From: Bacteroidales bacterium
Lineage (GTDB): Bacteria > Bacteroidota > Bacteroidia > Bacteroidales > Lentimicrobiaceae
Reading direction: 5' to 3'
Assembly: GCA_016788045.1 (NCBI GenBank)
Contig: JAEUTG010000043.1
Coordinates: 1-64,000, forward strand
Length of the DNA stretch: 64,000 nucleotides
Under the pieces are notes generated by a model, which did not search any database, had not been told where the DNA came from, and was given only the letters and a program-made list of their open reading frames with translations. Every line of letters begins with the position of its first letter. Position 1 is the stretch's first letter. This document shows positions 17,167 through 25,776 of the stretch, piece by piece. The translations under genes were made by a program, and so were the position numbers.

Positions 17167-18615
17167 TTACCCTACGCTTCCTTCCAGACTGATCGAAAGC
17201 AGTTTCTGTGCCTCTACGGCAAATTCCATGGGAAGTTGCTTCAGCACTTCACGCGCGTAGCCATTCACAATCAGACCAATGGCACTTTCGGTGCTGATTC
17301 CGCGCTGATTGCAGTAAAACAGCTGATCATCGGAAATCTTGGAGGTGGTTGCTTCATGTTCAACAATGGAAGTCCTGTTCTCCGTTTTTATATAGGGAAA
17401 CGTATGGGCCCCGCACTTATCGCCGAGCAGCAGCGAATCGCACTGCGAGAAATTCCTTGAATTCTCGGCTCGTTTGGTCATCTTCACCAGACCTCGGTAG
17501 CTGTTGCTGCTGTATCCGGCTGAGATCCCTTTCGAAACAATGGTGCTCCGGGTATTTTTTCCCAGATGTATCATCTTGCTGCCGGTATCGGCCTGCTGGT
17601 AGTTGTTGGTTACAGCTACAGAATAAAACTCTCCCACTGAGTTATCACCCATCAATACCACACTCGGATACTTCCAGGTGATGGCCGAGCCGGTTTCAAC
17701 CTGTGTCCAGGATATCTTGGAGTTGTTGCCCTTACAGATCCCCCGTTTTGTGACGAAATTGTAGATTCCTCCTTCACCTTTCTTGTTTCCCGGATACCAG
17801 TTCTGGACCGTGGAATACTTTACTTCAGCTTCCTTAAGGGCGATGATCTCCACAATGGCTGCATGCAGCTGGTTTTCATCACGCATGGGTGCCGTGCAGC
17901 CTTCCATATAGCTTACATAGCTGTTCTCGTCGCCGATGATGAGCGTCCGTTCAAACTGCCCGGTGTTGGCGGCATTGATCCTGAAATAGGTCGAAAGTTC
18001 TATCGGACAGCGTACTCCTTTCGGAATGTAACAGAACGATCCGTCGCTGAAAACCGCAGAATTCAGGGCGGCAAAATAATTATCGTCAGAAGGAACGACC
18101 GATCCCAGATACTGTTTTACCAGATCGGGAACCTTCTGTACCGCCTCACTGAAGGAACAAAATATAATTCCCTGTTTTTCAAGTGTTTCCGAAAACGTCG
18201 TTTTAACAGATACCGAATCAATCACGGCATCCACAGCAACGCCCGACAGGCGTTTCTGTTCTTCGAGCGAGATTCCGAGTTTGTTGAATGTAGCAATCAA
18301 CTCAGGGTCTACCTCATCGAGGCTTTCAAGCTCCTTTTTTTTCTTCGGGGCAGCATAGTAAATGATGTCCTGATAGTCGATGGGCGGGTGGTGCAGGTGT
18401 GCCCATGACGGTTCTGTCATACCAAGCCACTTGCGGTAGGCGTCAAGCCTGAACTGCAACAGCCATTCTGGTTCGTTCTTTTTGGCCGAAATGAAACGAA
18501 TGGTATCCTCCGAAAGCCCCCTGGGAGCCTGATCCATTTCAATGTCGGTGTAAAAACCGTATTTGTATTCCCCCTGCGTTACCTCTTCCAGTATGTTGTT
18601 AGGGTCCTTGTCCAT
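17167..18615 (-). CDS. sufB: Fe-S cluster assembly scaffold protein SufB
   Basis: 482 residues, standard SufB length. Characteristic segments are present: [15 protein letters not shown] near the N-terminus, [33 protein letters not shown], and the C-terminal [20 protein letters not shown]. SufB is the main scaffold on which the nascent cluster is built. First gene of the suf operon, read from a promoter at 18666-18673. The 3' end abuts a perfect hairpin repeat. Confidence 0.96.
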   Translation of the reverse strand: MDKDPNNILEEVTQGEYKYGFYTDIEMDQAPRGLSEDTIRFISAKKNEPEWLLQFRLDAYRKWLGMTEPSWAHLHHPPIDYQDIIYYAAPKKKKELESLDEVDPELIATFNKLGISLEEQKRLSGVAVDAVIDSVSVKTTFSETLEKQGIIFCSFSEAVQKVPDLVKQYLGSVVPSDDNYFAALNSAVFSDGSFCYIPKGVRCPIELSTYFRINAANTGQFERTLIIGDENSYVSYMEGCTAPMRDENQLHAAIVEIIALKEAEVKYSTVQNWYPGNKKGEGGIYNFVTKRGICKGNNSKISWTQVETGSAITWKYPSVVLMGDNSVGEFYSVAVTNNYQQADTGSKMIHLGKNTRSTIVSKGISAGYSSNSYRGLVKMTKRAENSRNFSQCDSLLLGDKCGAHTFPYIKTENRTSIVEHEATTSKISDDQLFYCNQRGISTESAIGLIVNGYAREVLKQLPMEFAVEAQKLLSISLEGSVG

Positions 18616-18673
18616 TTCCCTTGTGGTTATTTAAGTACTTAATTAGATTAAATTAAGATAGCCGGCAAATATA
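18616..18673 (-). promoter_or_regulatory. suf operon promoter and palindromic leader
   Basis: A perfect -7 box TATATTTG (minus strand, 18673-18666) with a weak -33 (TTTC at 21 nt) places transcription start near 18659. Directly downstream are two AT-rich inverted repeats: TTAAGTACTTAA (18631-18642, perfect 12-bp palindrome) and CTTAATT...AATTAAG (18638-18644 / 18651-18657). Their position over the transcript start fits a repressor operator, for example of an Fe-S-sensing regulator, but no regulator gene is adjacent. The remaining 18674-18983 holds only a small CAGGC/GCCTG hairpin and no gene. Confidence 0.55.
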
Positions 18674-18983
18674 CTCATTTTGCATTTTTCAGGCGAAAAA
18701 GCCTGTTATAAAATGAAACCCTGTTTAGAAGGATCTCCGCTATCTTTAATCAAGGGTATAACAAACTGCGGGGTATTAAGTTGCAAGGGATAAAAGCCTG
18801 GTAAGTTTCTGAGTCGGGTCTGGTGCGAAGAACTGCAAAGCGCAGATGCCTTTCAGGCCTGATCCGGCTTGATTTCAATGAATTGAATCACATCAGAGAG
18901 AAAAGGCCAGGCCCGACCTTTCCTTGCCGGCAAAGAAAGGCATACCGTAAATGTATACGGAAAACCAAACCGCTGAATATGCT

Positions 18984-18991
18984 TACCTTTG
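18984..18991 (+). promoter_or_regulatory. -7 promoter box TACCTTTG for thiL
   Basis: Perfect TAnnTTTG match 25 nt before ATG 19016. The frame of thiL stays open back to a TTG at 18989 that lies inside this box, so that start is excluded. No TPP-riboswitch-like structure is present in the short leader. Confidence 0.65.
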
Positions 18992-19015
18992 CAACCCCAT
19001 GAAAAGAAAGATCCA

Positions 19016-20059
19016 ATGACCGACCCAACCAATCCGAAACGTACCGAATTATCCGCTTTAGGCGAATTTGGCCTGATCGACCACCTCACTTCAGGTATTG
19101 AAATCAAAAACAAAGAAACCCTGAAAGGCACCGGGGATGATGCAGCCGTAATCGATAACGGAAAACTGCTGACTCTGGTATCGAAAGACCTGCTGGTGGA
19201 AGGCGTCCATTTCGACCTAACCTATACCCCGCTCAAACACCTGGGATACAAGGCCGCGGTGGTCAATATTTCTGACATCGCTGCTATGAATGGTACTGCG
19301 AAACAACTGCTGGTTGGAATTTCCGTTTCCAACAGGTTTTCGGTTGAAGCCCTGGAAGAACTTTATGCCGGCATCAGGCTTGCCTGCGAAAAGTACCATG
19401 TTGACCTGGTGGGCGGCGACACGACTTCCTCGGTTTCGGGATTGTTTATCTCGGTTACAGTGATCGGAACTGCGAAGAAGGAGGAGGTCGTTTACCGGAG
19501 TACAGCCCGTGAAAACGACCTGATCTGCGTAAGCGGCGACCTGGGAGGAGCCTACATCGGGCTGTTGCTGCTCGAAAGGGAGAAACAGGTCTTTAAAGCC
19601 AACCCTCAGATGCAACCCGACCTCGAAGGCAACGACTATGTGCTTGAACGCCAGCTGAAACCCGAAGCCAGGGTCGACATAATCCACAAACTGAAAGAAG
19701 CCGGCATCAAACCCACCGCCATGATTGATATCTCAGATGGCCTGGCCAGTGAAATCCTTCACATAGCCAAAGATTCAGGCCTGGGTTGCAGAATTTACGA
19801 GAACAAACTGCCGGTTGATGTGGTAACCGCCGATATCGCCGGCGAATTCCAGATCGATCCGACCACCGCAGCGATGAATGGTGGCGAAGACTATGAGTTG
19901 CTCTTCACAGCCGATGTGAATGATTTTGAAAAACTGCAAACCATTAAGGGTATTCACATCATTGGCCACATGACCGAAAAAGCCGAAGGCGAATACCTCA
20001 TCAGCAACGGAGGAAGCCTCTATCCTATTGAGGCGCAAGGCTTTAACCATTTAAAGTAA
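19016..20059 (+). CDS. thiL: Thiamine-phosphate kinase ThiL
   Basis: 347 residues. PurM/AIRS-type fold with ThiL hallmarks: LGEFGLIDHL, GTGDDAAVI (Mg-nucleotide binding), VVNISDIAAMNG, DLVGGDTTSS, and MIDISDGLASE in the C-terminal half. It phosphorylates thiamine monophosphate to thiamine diphosphate with ATP in the cytosol. Start ATG 19016 was fixed by the promoter box just upstream. No other thiamine genes are adjacent. Downstream lies a CCTG-hairpin repeat region. Confidence 0.93.
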   Translation: MTDPTNPKRTELSALGEFGLIDHLTSGIEIKNKETLKGTGDDAAVIDNGKLLTLVSKDLLVEGVHFDLTYTPLKHLGYKAAVVNISDIAAMNGTAKQLLVGISVSNRFSVEALEELYAGIRLACEKYHVDLVGGDTTSSVSGLFISVTVIGTAKKEEVVYRSTARENDLICVSGDLGGAYIGLLLLEREKQVFKANPQMQPDLEGNDYVLERQLKPEARVDIIHKLKEAGIKPTAMIDISDGLASEILHIAKDSGLGCRIYENKLPVDVVTADIAGEFQIDPTTAAMNGGEDYELLFTADVNDFEKLQTIKGIHIIGHMTEKAEGEYLISNGGSLYPIEAQGFNHLK

Positions 20060-20174
20060 AAAGCCTGCCTGATTGCCTGGGCAACCAGGCAGACAGGTAA
20101 AAAGTAAAAAGTAAAAGCTGCCCTGTCTGCTTGACTCAGTCAGTCTACCTGCATATTACAGGCAGACAGGGCAG
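20060..20174. repeat. Hairpin repeats plus GTAAAAA heptamers behind thiL
   Basis: First hairpin, about 20064-20098: CCTGCCTG...CCTGG / CCAGG CAGACAGG. Then three tandem GTAAAAA/G units (20097-20117). Second hairpin: perfect 13-bp arms CTGCCCTGTCTGC (20118-20130) and GCAGACAGGGCAG (20162-20174) with a 31-nt loop. Same families as at 16998-17166, 25535-25770, 26588-26810 and 49141-49287. They may also serve as a terminator zone for thiL. Confidence 0.8.
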
Positions 20175-20350
20175 GTTGTTTACTCCAGGCAAGCAAACAA
20201 ACAATTGGTAAATCGTATAGTGAAAAAAAAGAAACCTTTTTCATCATAATAATTTCATGACCGCAGATAATTTCCAGACCTGACAAGCTGAAATCATTTT
20301 GCAAAAACCCCTTTGCATATATTAGTTTCACATCATTAAAGCATTGGATT

Positions 20351-20719
20351 ATGAAAAACGATATCCCTGACAGACTAAGGCGATTTGCTGTTGCGGTTAT
20401 AAAGATGAGCAGAAAACTTGACAATTCAGCAGAATACAAAATAATTAAAAATCAGCTGATCAAGGCAGCAACATCTGCCGGAGCAAACTATGAAGAAAGC
20501 CAGGGAGCAGCTTCGACGCCTGACTTTATAAATAAAGTAAAGATATCGTTGAAAGAAATGCGTGAAAGCAATTACTGGCTGGAATTACTCAGCCAGACCA
20601 TACCCCATGCTGAAAGACCAGCTGAATTGGATGAATTGATAGATGAATCTGAACAGCTTAAAAGGATTCTGGGTTCAATCTGCAGTAAATTCTCAGACAA
20701 TAAAAACAAAAAAAGCTGA
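20351..20719 (+). CDS. Four-helix-bundle protein (23S rRNA IVS-type)
   Basis: 122 residues with the whole family signature: RFAVAVIKMSRKL, LIKAATSAGANYEESQGA, DFINKVKISLKEMRES, YWLELL. Such proteins form pentameric helical bundles and are found either inside 23S rRNA intervening sequences or, as here, as free-standing genes; they are distantly like the Avd accessory protein of diversity-generating retroelements. Function of the free-standing form is unknown. No reverse transcriptase, template repeat or rRNA gene is nearby. The gene is bracketed by repeat blocks (20060-20174 and 20745-20860), so it may travel with them. Confidence 0.88.
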   Translation: MKNDIPDRLRRFAVAVIKMSRKLDNSAEYKIIKNQLIKAATSAGANYEESQGAASTPDFINKVKISLKEMRESNYWLELLSQTIPHAERPAELDELIDESEQLKRILGSICSKFSDNKNKKS

Positions 20720-20744
20720 ATCAAAAACCGCCCCCTTTCTTTTT

Positions 20745-20860
20745 ACTTTCTTACTTTTACTTCAGACATTTTTAACTTTTTGCTTTACTCATAGCTTTAC
20801 TTTTTCCTTCTTTACTTGAATAGAATTTTTTACTTTTTACTTTTTACATTTTACTTCTCA
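20745..20860. repeat. TTTTTAC heptamer array before uvrC
   Basis: Degenerate and then perfect copies of TTTTTAC (three consecutive at about 20826-20847) run up to the ATG of uvrC. Translated in frame, they give a hydrophobic-looking 15-residue extension of UvrC from 20816, which I regard as artefact. Confidence 0.7.
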
Positions 20861-22669
20861 ATGTCTCCTCCAGCCCTCACTTCCATCCTCAAAACCCTAC
20901 CCGCCAACCCCGGGGTATATCAGTATTACGATAAGGAAGGTAAAATCATTTACGTTGGGAAAGCCAAAAACCTGAAAAAGCGGGTGTTGTCTTATTTCAA
21001 CAAAGACACTTCGCTGTCGGGGAAAGTGCGGGTGCTGGTTTCGCGGATTCACGATATAAAATGGATTGTTACCGACAGCGAGTCGGATGCCCTGCTTCTG
21101 GAGAACAACCTTATCAAGGAGTATCAGCCGAAGTACAACATCATGCTGAAGGATGACAAAACCTACCCGTGGATCTGCATTAAAAATGAGCCCTTCCCCC
21201 GGGTATTCCCGACCAGAAACCTGGTGAAGGACGGCAGTGAATACTTCGGCCCCTATGCTTCGGTGAAGCTGATGAATACCCTGCTCGACCTGATCAGGCA
21301 ACTATATCCGCTGCGCAACTGCGGGCTGAACCTCAACCGTCAGAATATTGAAGCCGGCAAGTTCAAAATCTGCCTTGAATACCACATCGGTAATTGCCTC
21401 GGGCCCTGCGAAGGCCGCCAGACTGAAGAGGATTATCTTCAGACCATTAAGGGAGTCAGAAGCATCATCAAGGGGAACCTTGGCATGGTGAAAAACCAGT
21501 TGAACGAGCTGATGAAGCAGTATGCGGCAGACTTCGCCTTCGAGAAAGCGCAGGTTGTAAAAGAAAAAACCGACCTGCTCGAACGCTTTCAGAGCAAGAC
21601 ACTGGTAGTAAATCCATCCATCAACAACGTGGATGTCTTCTCTATTATTGAAGATGAGCAGCATGCTTATGTTAACTTCGTGAAAGTCGCTTCCGGGGCC
21701 ATCATTCAGTCGCACACCATTGAACTGAAAAAGAAGCTGGATGAGACCACCGAGGAGTTACTGACCATGGCCATCGCCGATCTGCACCCGCGTTTCAGCA
21801 GCGGGGCTGCAGAGATCATTGTTCCGGTAATGCCTGAATTCCGGCTCCCCGACATCACCTACACCATTCCACAGCGCGGCGATAAAAAGCAACTGCTCGA
21901 GCTTTCTGAACGAAATGCAAAGTATTACCAGCTTGACAAGCAGCGACAGAAAGACCTTGTTGATCCCGAAAGAAGAACGAAAAGAATACTCGAAACCATC
22001 CGCAAAGACCTTGGCCTGAAGGTGTTGCCAGAGCACATGGAGTGCTTCGACAATTCCAACATTCAGGGCAATTTTCCGGTTGCCGCGCTGGTTGTTTTCC
22101 GGAATGCCAGGCCTGAGAAAAAGGATTACCGGCACTTCAACATCAAAACCGTGGAAGGCCCCAATGATTTTGCATCGATGGAGGAGGTGGTTTACCGGCG
22201 CTACAGCCGCATGATTGCCGAAGAGCAAAGCCTTCCCCAGGTGGTGATCATTGATGGAGGGAAAGGCCAGCTCGGGTCGGCCATGCAGAGCATCGAGAAG
22301 CTTGGTCTTCAGAACAGTATTCAGCTGATCGGAATAGCGAAGCGGCTCGAAGAGCTCTATTTCCCCGGCGACCCAACCCCGCTTCACCTCGATAAGAAGT
22401 CAGAAACCCTGAAGGTGATCCAGCAAATGCGCGATGAAGCCCACCGCTTTGGCATCACCCATCACCGTAAACGCCGCGAAAAAGGAACGATCAAAACCAG
22501 CCTCAGCGAGATTGAAGGCATAGGGCCGGCAACTGCCCAGGCACTGCTGAAGAAGTTCAAATCGGTGAAGAACATCCGGCAGGCCAGCATCGGGGAATTG
22601 GAGAACTGTGTTGGCAAAGCAAAAGCACAACTGATCCTCAGGCATTTCAGTCCCGAAGCCGAGGCATAA
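20861..22669 (+). CDS. uvrC: Excinuclease ABC subunit UvrC
   Basis: 602 residues from ATG 20861. GIY-YIG nuclease domain at the N-terminus (PGVY at 17-20, YVGKAKNLKKR at 31-41), a Cys-containing linker (CLEYHIGNCLGPC), UVR motif around residues 200-235, an RNase H-like nuclease domain with CFDNSNIQG and VVIDGGKGQL, and C-terminal helix-hairpin-helix (EIEGIGPATAQALLKKF). It makes the two incisions flanking DNA lesions in nucleotide excision repair. The start at 20816 was rejected because it only adds translated heptamer repeat. Confidence 0.95.
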   Translation: MSPPALTSILKTLPANPGVYQYYDKEGKIIYVGKAKNLKKRVLSYFNKDTSLSGKVRVLVSRIHDIKWIVTDSESDALLLENNLIKEYQPKYNIMLKDDKTYPWICIKNEPFPRVFPTRNLVKDGSEYFGPYASVKLMNTLLDLIRQLYPLRNCGLNLNRQNIEAGKFKICLEYHIGNCLGPCEGRQTEEDYLQTIKGVRSIIKGNLGMVKNQLNELMKQYAADFAFEKAQVVKEKTDLLERFQSKTLVVNPSINNVDVFSIIEDEQHAYVNFVKVASGAIIQSHTIELKKKLDETTEELLTMAIADLHPRFSSGAAEIIVPVMPEFRLPDITYTIPQRGDKKQLLELSERNAKYYQLDKQRQKDLVDPERRTKRILETIRKDLGLKVLPEHMECFDNSNIQGNFPVAALVVFRNARPEKKDYRHFNIKTVEGPNDFASMEEVVYRRYSRMIAEEQSLPQVVIIDGGKGQLGSAMQSIEKLGLQNSIQLIGIAKRLEELYFPGDPTPLHLDKKSETLKVIQQMRDEAHRFGITHHRKRREKGTIKTSLSEIEGIGPATAQALLKKFKSVKNIRQASIGELENCVGKAKAQLILRHFSPEAEA

Positions 22670-22847
22670 GCCCATAGCAACATTCTTCATAAATCACTGT
22701 ATATCAGCACACGCAATGTTAATTTGGTGTTGATAAATTATTGAGCAGTGCAAATCCCTCAGCTGTAAAATGCACTACTTTCGCAATAATACCGGCAACA
22801 TCGGCTTTTTCCGGTTGACTAAACCAGGCAATTTATAACCTATCCCT

Positions 22848-23309
22848 ATGATGACAATATTTAAAAATTATTCGTGCTGCCTGCTGACCACCATGATGAT
22901 AGCTATCTCCTTCAGCAGCTATGCACAGGCTCCCGATAAAGTACTGAAAGGTGCGGACCCCCAGGTCAGTAATGCCTTCTTTAAAAAATATCCCACTGCC
23001 TCTGAAGTAAAGTGGAGCAGAATTGACAAAACCATCCTCATCACGTTCAGTTCGGGTAATGAATTCAGCGATGCGTTTTTCGATGACAAGGGCAACTGGC
23101 TGCGTACCGAAACGGCCATTACGGCTGATCAGCTGCCGCAGGCTGTACGCGACGGGCTTAAAAACGGAGAGTTCAGCTCATGGGAGAAAGGAAGCACCTA
23201 TAGGGTTGACCTGCCCGGGGGATTGAGCAACTACAAAGTGTTTGTCTACAGCAAGGAATGGAATGAACTGGAGTTGACTTTTGATCAGAACGGGAAACGG
23301 ATCCTATAA
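22848..23309 (+). CDS. PepSY-like exported protein
   Basis: 153 residues. Signal peptide to about residue 26 (SSYAQA), followed by two PepSY-like beta-lactamase-inhibitor-type repeats: FFKKYPTASEVKWSRID...FSDAFFDDKGNWLRTE and LPQAVRDGLKN...ELELTFDQNGKRIL. Members are small periplasmic proteins of unknown role, common in Bacteroidota. It is 36 bp upstream of the ppk2 gene and may be co-transcribed. An imperfect -7 box TACTTTCG lies about 70 nt upstream. Confidence 0.82.
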   Translation: MMTIFKNYSCCLLTTMMIAISFSSYAQAPDKVLKGADPQVSNAFFKKYPTASEVKWSRIDKTILITFSSGNEFSDAFFDDKGNWLRTETAITADQLPQAVRDGLKNGEFSSWEKGSTYRVDLPGGLSNYKVFVYSKEWNELELTFDQNGKRIL

Positions 23310-23345
23310 TTCCGTCATTTTGATAATCCGGAGTTTCTGAACAGC

Positions 23346-24104
23346 ATGAACCCCTTGAAAAACCAGAAGGAGCATTACAAAGCGGAGATGAGGTCTTTGC
23401 AGATAGAGCTGATCAAGCTGCAGAAATGGATTCAGGATCAGCAGCTCCGTCTCGCGATCATCTTTGAAGGCCGCGATACTGCCGGCAAAGGAGGTGCCAT
23501 TTACCGGTTTACCCGATACCTGAACCCAAGGGCCATGCGGGTCGTAGCTTTACCCAAACCTACCGAAGTAGAAAAGGGGCAATGGTATTTTCAACGTTAC
23601 ATTAAAGAGCTGCCGAATCCCGGTGAAATCGTATTTTTCGACCGCAGCTGGTACAACCGCGCCGTTGTTGAGCCGGTGATGGGATTCTGCACCCCTGAAC
23701 AATATGAGCTTTTTCTGAAACAGGCACCCCTTTTTGAGCAGATGCTGCTTGATGATGGGATTGTACTGATTAAGTTCTGGTTCTCCATCAATATCACCGA
23801 ACAGAAAGTCAGAATTGAAGACCGCATAAACAACCCGCTCAAAACCTGGAAACTGAGCACCGTGGACCTGAAAGCCCAGCAAATGTGGGATGAGTTTACA
23901 CATTACAAAAACCAGATGTTTCTTCACACACACAACGAATCAAATCCCTGGGTGATTGTGAAGGGAAACCACAAGCCCACCGCACGGATAGAAACGATGC
24001 GGTATGTGCTGGCGCGCATGGATTACCCTGAAAAAAGTGAAGCAACAATATCCTTCAACCCGGATCCGGAGATTATTAACCTGTTTGATCCGTCGATGAT
24101 CTGA
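23346..24104 (+). CDS. ppk2: Polyphosphate kinase 2 (PPK2 class I-like)
   Basis: 252 residues, one P-loop kinase domain. Walker A EGRDTAGKGG (41-50), Walker B and lid start IVFFDRSWYNR (95-105). It transfers phosphate between polyphosphate and nucleoside di- or monophosphates. The single-domain length and the LNPRAMRVVALPKPT segment fit class I (nucleoside diphosphate) rather than the two-domain class II; the class is an inference. It follows the PepSY-like gene closely; no ppk1 or ppx gene is in the window. Confidence 0.9.
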   Translation: MNPLKNQKEHYKAEMRSLQIELIKLQKWIQDQQLRLAIIFEGRDTAGKGGAIYRFTRYLNPRAMRVVALPKPTEVEKGQWYFQRYIKELPNPGEIVFFDRSWYNRAVVEPVMGFCTPEQYELFLKQAPLFEQMLLDDGIVLIKFWFSINITEQKVRIEDRINNPLKTWKLSTVDLKAQQMWDEFTHYKNQMFLHTHNESNPWVIVKGNHKPTARIETMRYVLARMDYPEKSEATISFNPDPEIINLFDPSMI

Positions 24105-24154
24105 AGGAGGGGCGAGGGAAGAAGATCACTTGAGAATGACGAGGAGGTAGTGGC

Positions 24155-24330
24155 AATTCTAATTTCTAATTTCTAATTTCTAATTTCTAATTTCCAAATC
24201 CCAATTTCCAATTTCCAGTTCCATCTTTTGGCGTGCGTCTATTGATGCGTGTCCCCTACGCATGCCCCCTGCCTCGCTTCAAACCCCTCTCCTTGTCTCC
24301 AAATCGCCTTGTCCCCTTGTCTCACAATAA
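24155..24330. repeat. AATTTCT array and short GC-rich repeats
   Basis: About eight tandem AATTTCT/AATTTCC heptamers (24155-24218), then a stretch holding TTGTCCCC/TTGTCTCC units (about 24293-24327). These are complements of the GGGGACAA-type units seen at 49141-49172. It lies between the convergent ppk2 and isoaspartyl peptidase genes; no gene or clear terminator is seen. Confidence 0.75.
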
Positions 24331-24372
24331 GTAACGAAATCCCTGAAAGAAGCAGGATGTACCCTTTTGCCA

Positions 24373-25353
24373 TTACCGGAAAACATACACCTGTGGCTTC
24401 TCCCCTTTTTTCACATACCCTCTGAACATCCCTGAAGTATTGAATGGCATGGCAATATTACCATCTTTATCAAGGGCGATAAGTCCTCCGGTTGCCCCCT
24501 GCGATCTGAGTTTTTCATTGATGATGAATCCCGAAGCCTGCTCAACGGTTTCACCCAGGTAAAGCATTCTTGCTGAGACATCGAAAGCGACTGAATTCCT
24601 GATAAAAAACTCTCCATGCCCGGTACAGGAAACGGCGCAGCTTTCATTGTTGGCATAGGTGCCTGCACCAATGACGGGTGAATCGCCGATTCGGCCATAT
24701 TTTTTGTAACTCATGCCACCGGTGGAAGTGGCAGCGGCCAGATTACCCTGTTCATCAAGCGCCACCGCACCTACCGTCCCTTTTCTTCCCTGATTCTCAA
24801 TCTTTGCTTTCACTTTCAGGTATTCCTTCCAGCTTTCTTCGGTGTAAAAATAAGCCGGATCAACAATTTCAAGTCCCTGAACCCTGGCAAACTCCTCGGC
24901 TCCACGACCAGCCATCATCACATGGGCTGATGAATCCATTACCCTTCTTGCTGCAGCAACAGGACTTTTAATGGTCATTACCCCGGCTACGGCGCCGGCT
25001 TTCAGGGTTTTGCCATCCATAACCGAAGCGTCGAGCTCATTCTTCCCATCGGCATTGAATACCGCTCCCTTGCCGGCATTGAAAAGCGGACACTCTTCCA
25101 GAAGCTGAACCGCTGCAATCACTGCATCCATGGCAGTACCCCCGGAAGCCAGAATTTTTTCACCTGCTGCCAAAGCTTCTTTAAGCTTCTGCTCATAAAG
25201 ACCCTGCTTTTCAGGGGTGATTCTTTCGGGTGTGATGTTACCGGCACCTCCATGGATGACCAGCACATATCCGGGGTCCTGGGCATGGGTGGTTTGGATC
25301 AGAAAAGTGATTGCTATGGCGAAAAAGAACACTATCTGCTTCATAATAAACAT
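24373..25353 (-). CDS. iaaA: Isoaspartyl peptidase / L-asparaginase (Ntn hydrolase), exported
   Basis: 326 residues. Signal peptide (Met4 is an alternative start; cleavage near TTHAQ), then the plant-type asparaginase fold: VIHGGAGNI, the autocleavage site KGTVGAV with nucleophile Thr193 exposed after cleavage before it, and CTGHGEFFIRNSVA, ATGGLIALDKDG in the beta subunit. The enzyme removes N-terminal isoaspartyl residues from peptides and has asparaginase activity. The signal peptide places it in the periplasm, as in many Bacteroidota. The gene is single; upstream lies a repeat-rich gap. Confidence 0.92.
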   Translation of the reverse strand: MFIMKQIVFFFAIAITFLIQTTHAQDPGYVLVIHGGAGNITPERITPEKQGLYEQKLKEALAAGEKILASGGTAMDAVIAAVQLLEECPLFNAGKGAVFNADGKNELDASVMDGKTLKAGAVAGVMTIKSPVAAARRVMDSSAHVMMAGRGAEEFARVQGLEIVDPAYFYTEESWKEYLKVKAKIENQGRKGTVGAVALDEQGNLAAATSTGGMSYKKYGRIGDSPVIGAGTYANNESCAVSCTGHGEFFIRNSVAFDVSARMLYLGETVEQASGFIINEKLRSQGATGGLIALDKDGNIAMPFNTSGMFRGYVKKGEKPQVYVFR

Positions 25354-25776
25354 ATTAAAAAATGATCAGGAATTTTTCAGAGTCCGGGATTCCGGTCGGT
25401 CAAATGCATCCTAAGGTTTTCCTGCCGAAATCTGTGTTAAGTTACACTTTTACGCCCGTAAAAATGCAACGATTGAATTTATTCAATGATAACCATTCTC
25501 TGCTATTTCCCGGACAATCCAAATTCATCAGTCTTAATTCGTCATTCGTAATTCGTCATTCGTTATTCGTAATTCGTAATTCATCATTCATCATTCGTCA
25601 TTCGTCATTTTTACCCTGAGCCTGTCTGCCTGTAGCTAAAACAATCAATGGGAAATAATTATGCATACAGGCAGGCTGAGCCGAAGGGCGTAATTCGTAA
25701 TTCGTAATTCGTCATTCGTCATTCGTAATTCGTAATTCGTAATTCGTCATTTTTACCCAAATCAAGTCGAAGGGCG
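25354..25776. repeat. Repeat-rich gap: ATTCGTA/C arrays and nested hairpin
   Basis: Two arrays of the heptamer ATTCGTA/ATTCGTC (25535-25609 and 25690-25752), each ending GTCATTTTTACCC. Between them lies a CCTGTCTGCCTGTA ... TACAGGCAGG hairpin (25621-25676), which seems inserted into another dispersed repeat of the CCCTGAGCC...CGAAGGGC type (25615-25690; a second CGAAGGGC lies near 25765). The second array runs nearly to the TSUP stop codon at 25777. An 85-codon frame over 25362-25619 is repeat translation. Upstream of iaaA only an imperfect box TGCATTTG is seen. Confidence 0.8.

Noticed and set aside
17863..18408. 181-codon frame antisense to sufB
   Set aside because: Shadow of a strongly conserved gene; no independent signal.
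18991..19015. TPP riboswitch before thiL
   Set aside because: The leader from the promoter box to the start codon is about 20 nt, too short for one, and kinases of this kind need none.
20351..20719. Four-helix-bundle gene considered as Avd of a diversity-generating retroelement
   Set aside because: No reverse transcriptase, template repeat or variable repeat is in the window; the gene fits the free-standing IVS family.
20816..20860. N-terminal extension of UvrC by 15 residues
   Set aside because: It is translation of the TTTTTAC array; the known GIY-YIG domain starts a few residues after Met 20861.
25362..25619. 85-codon frame between iaaA and the TSUP gene
   Set aside because: Its C-terminal third is translated ATTCGT heptamer repeat; no domain is visible.
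25535..25752. Repeat arrays considered as CRISPR
   Set aside because: Units are only 7 bp, in direct tandem without spacers, and no cas genes occur.
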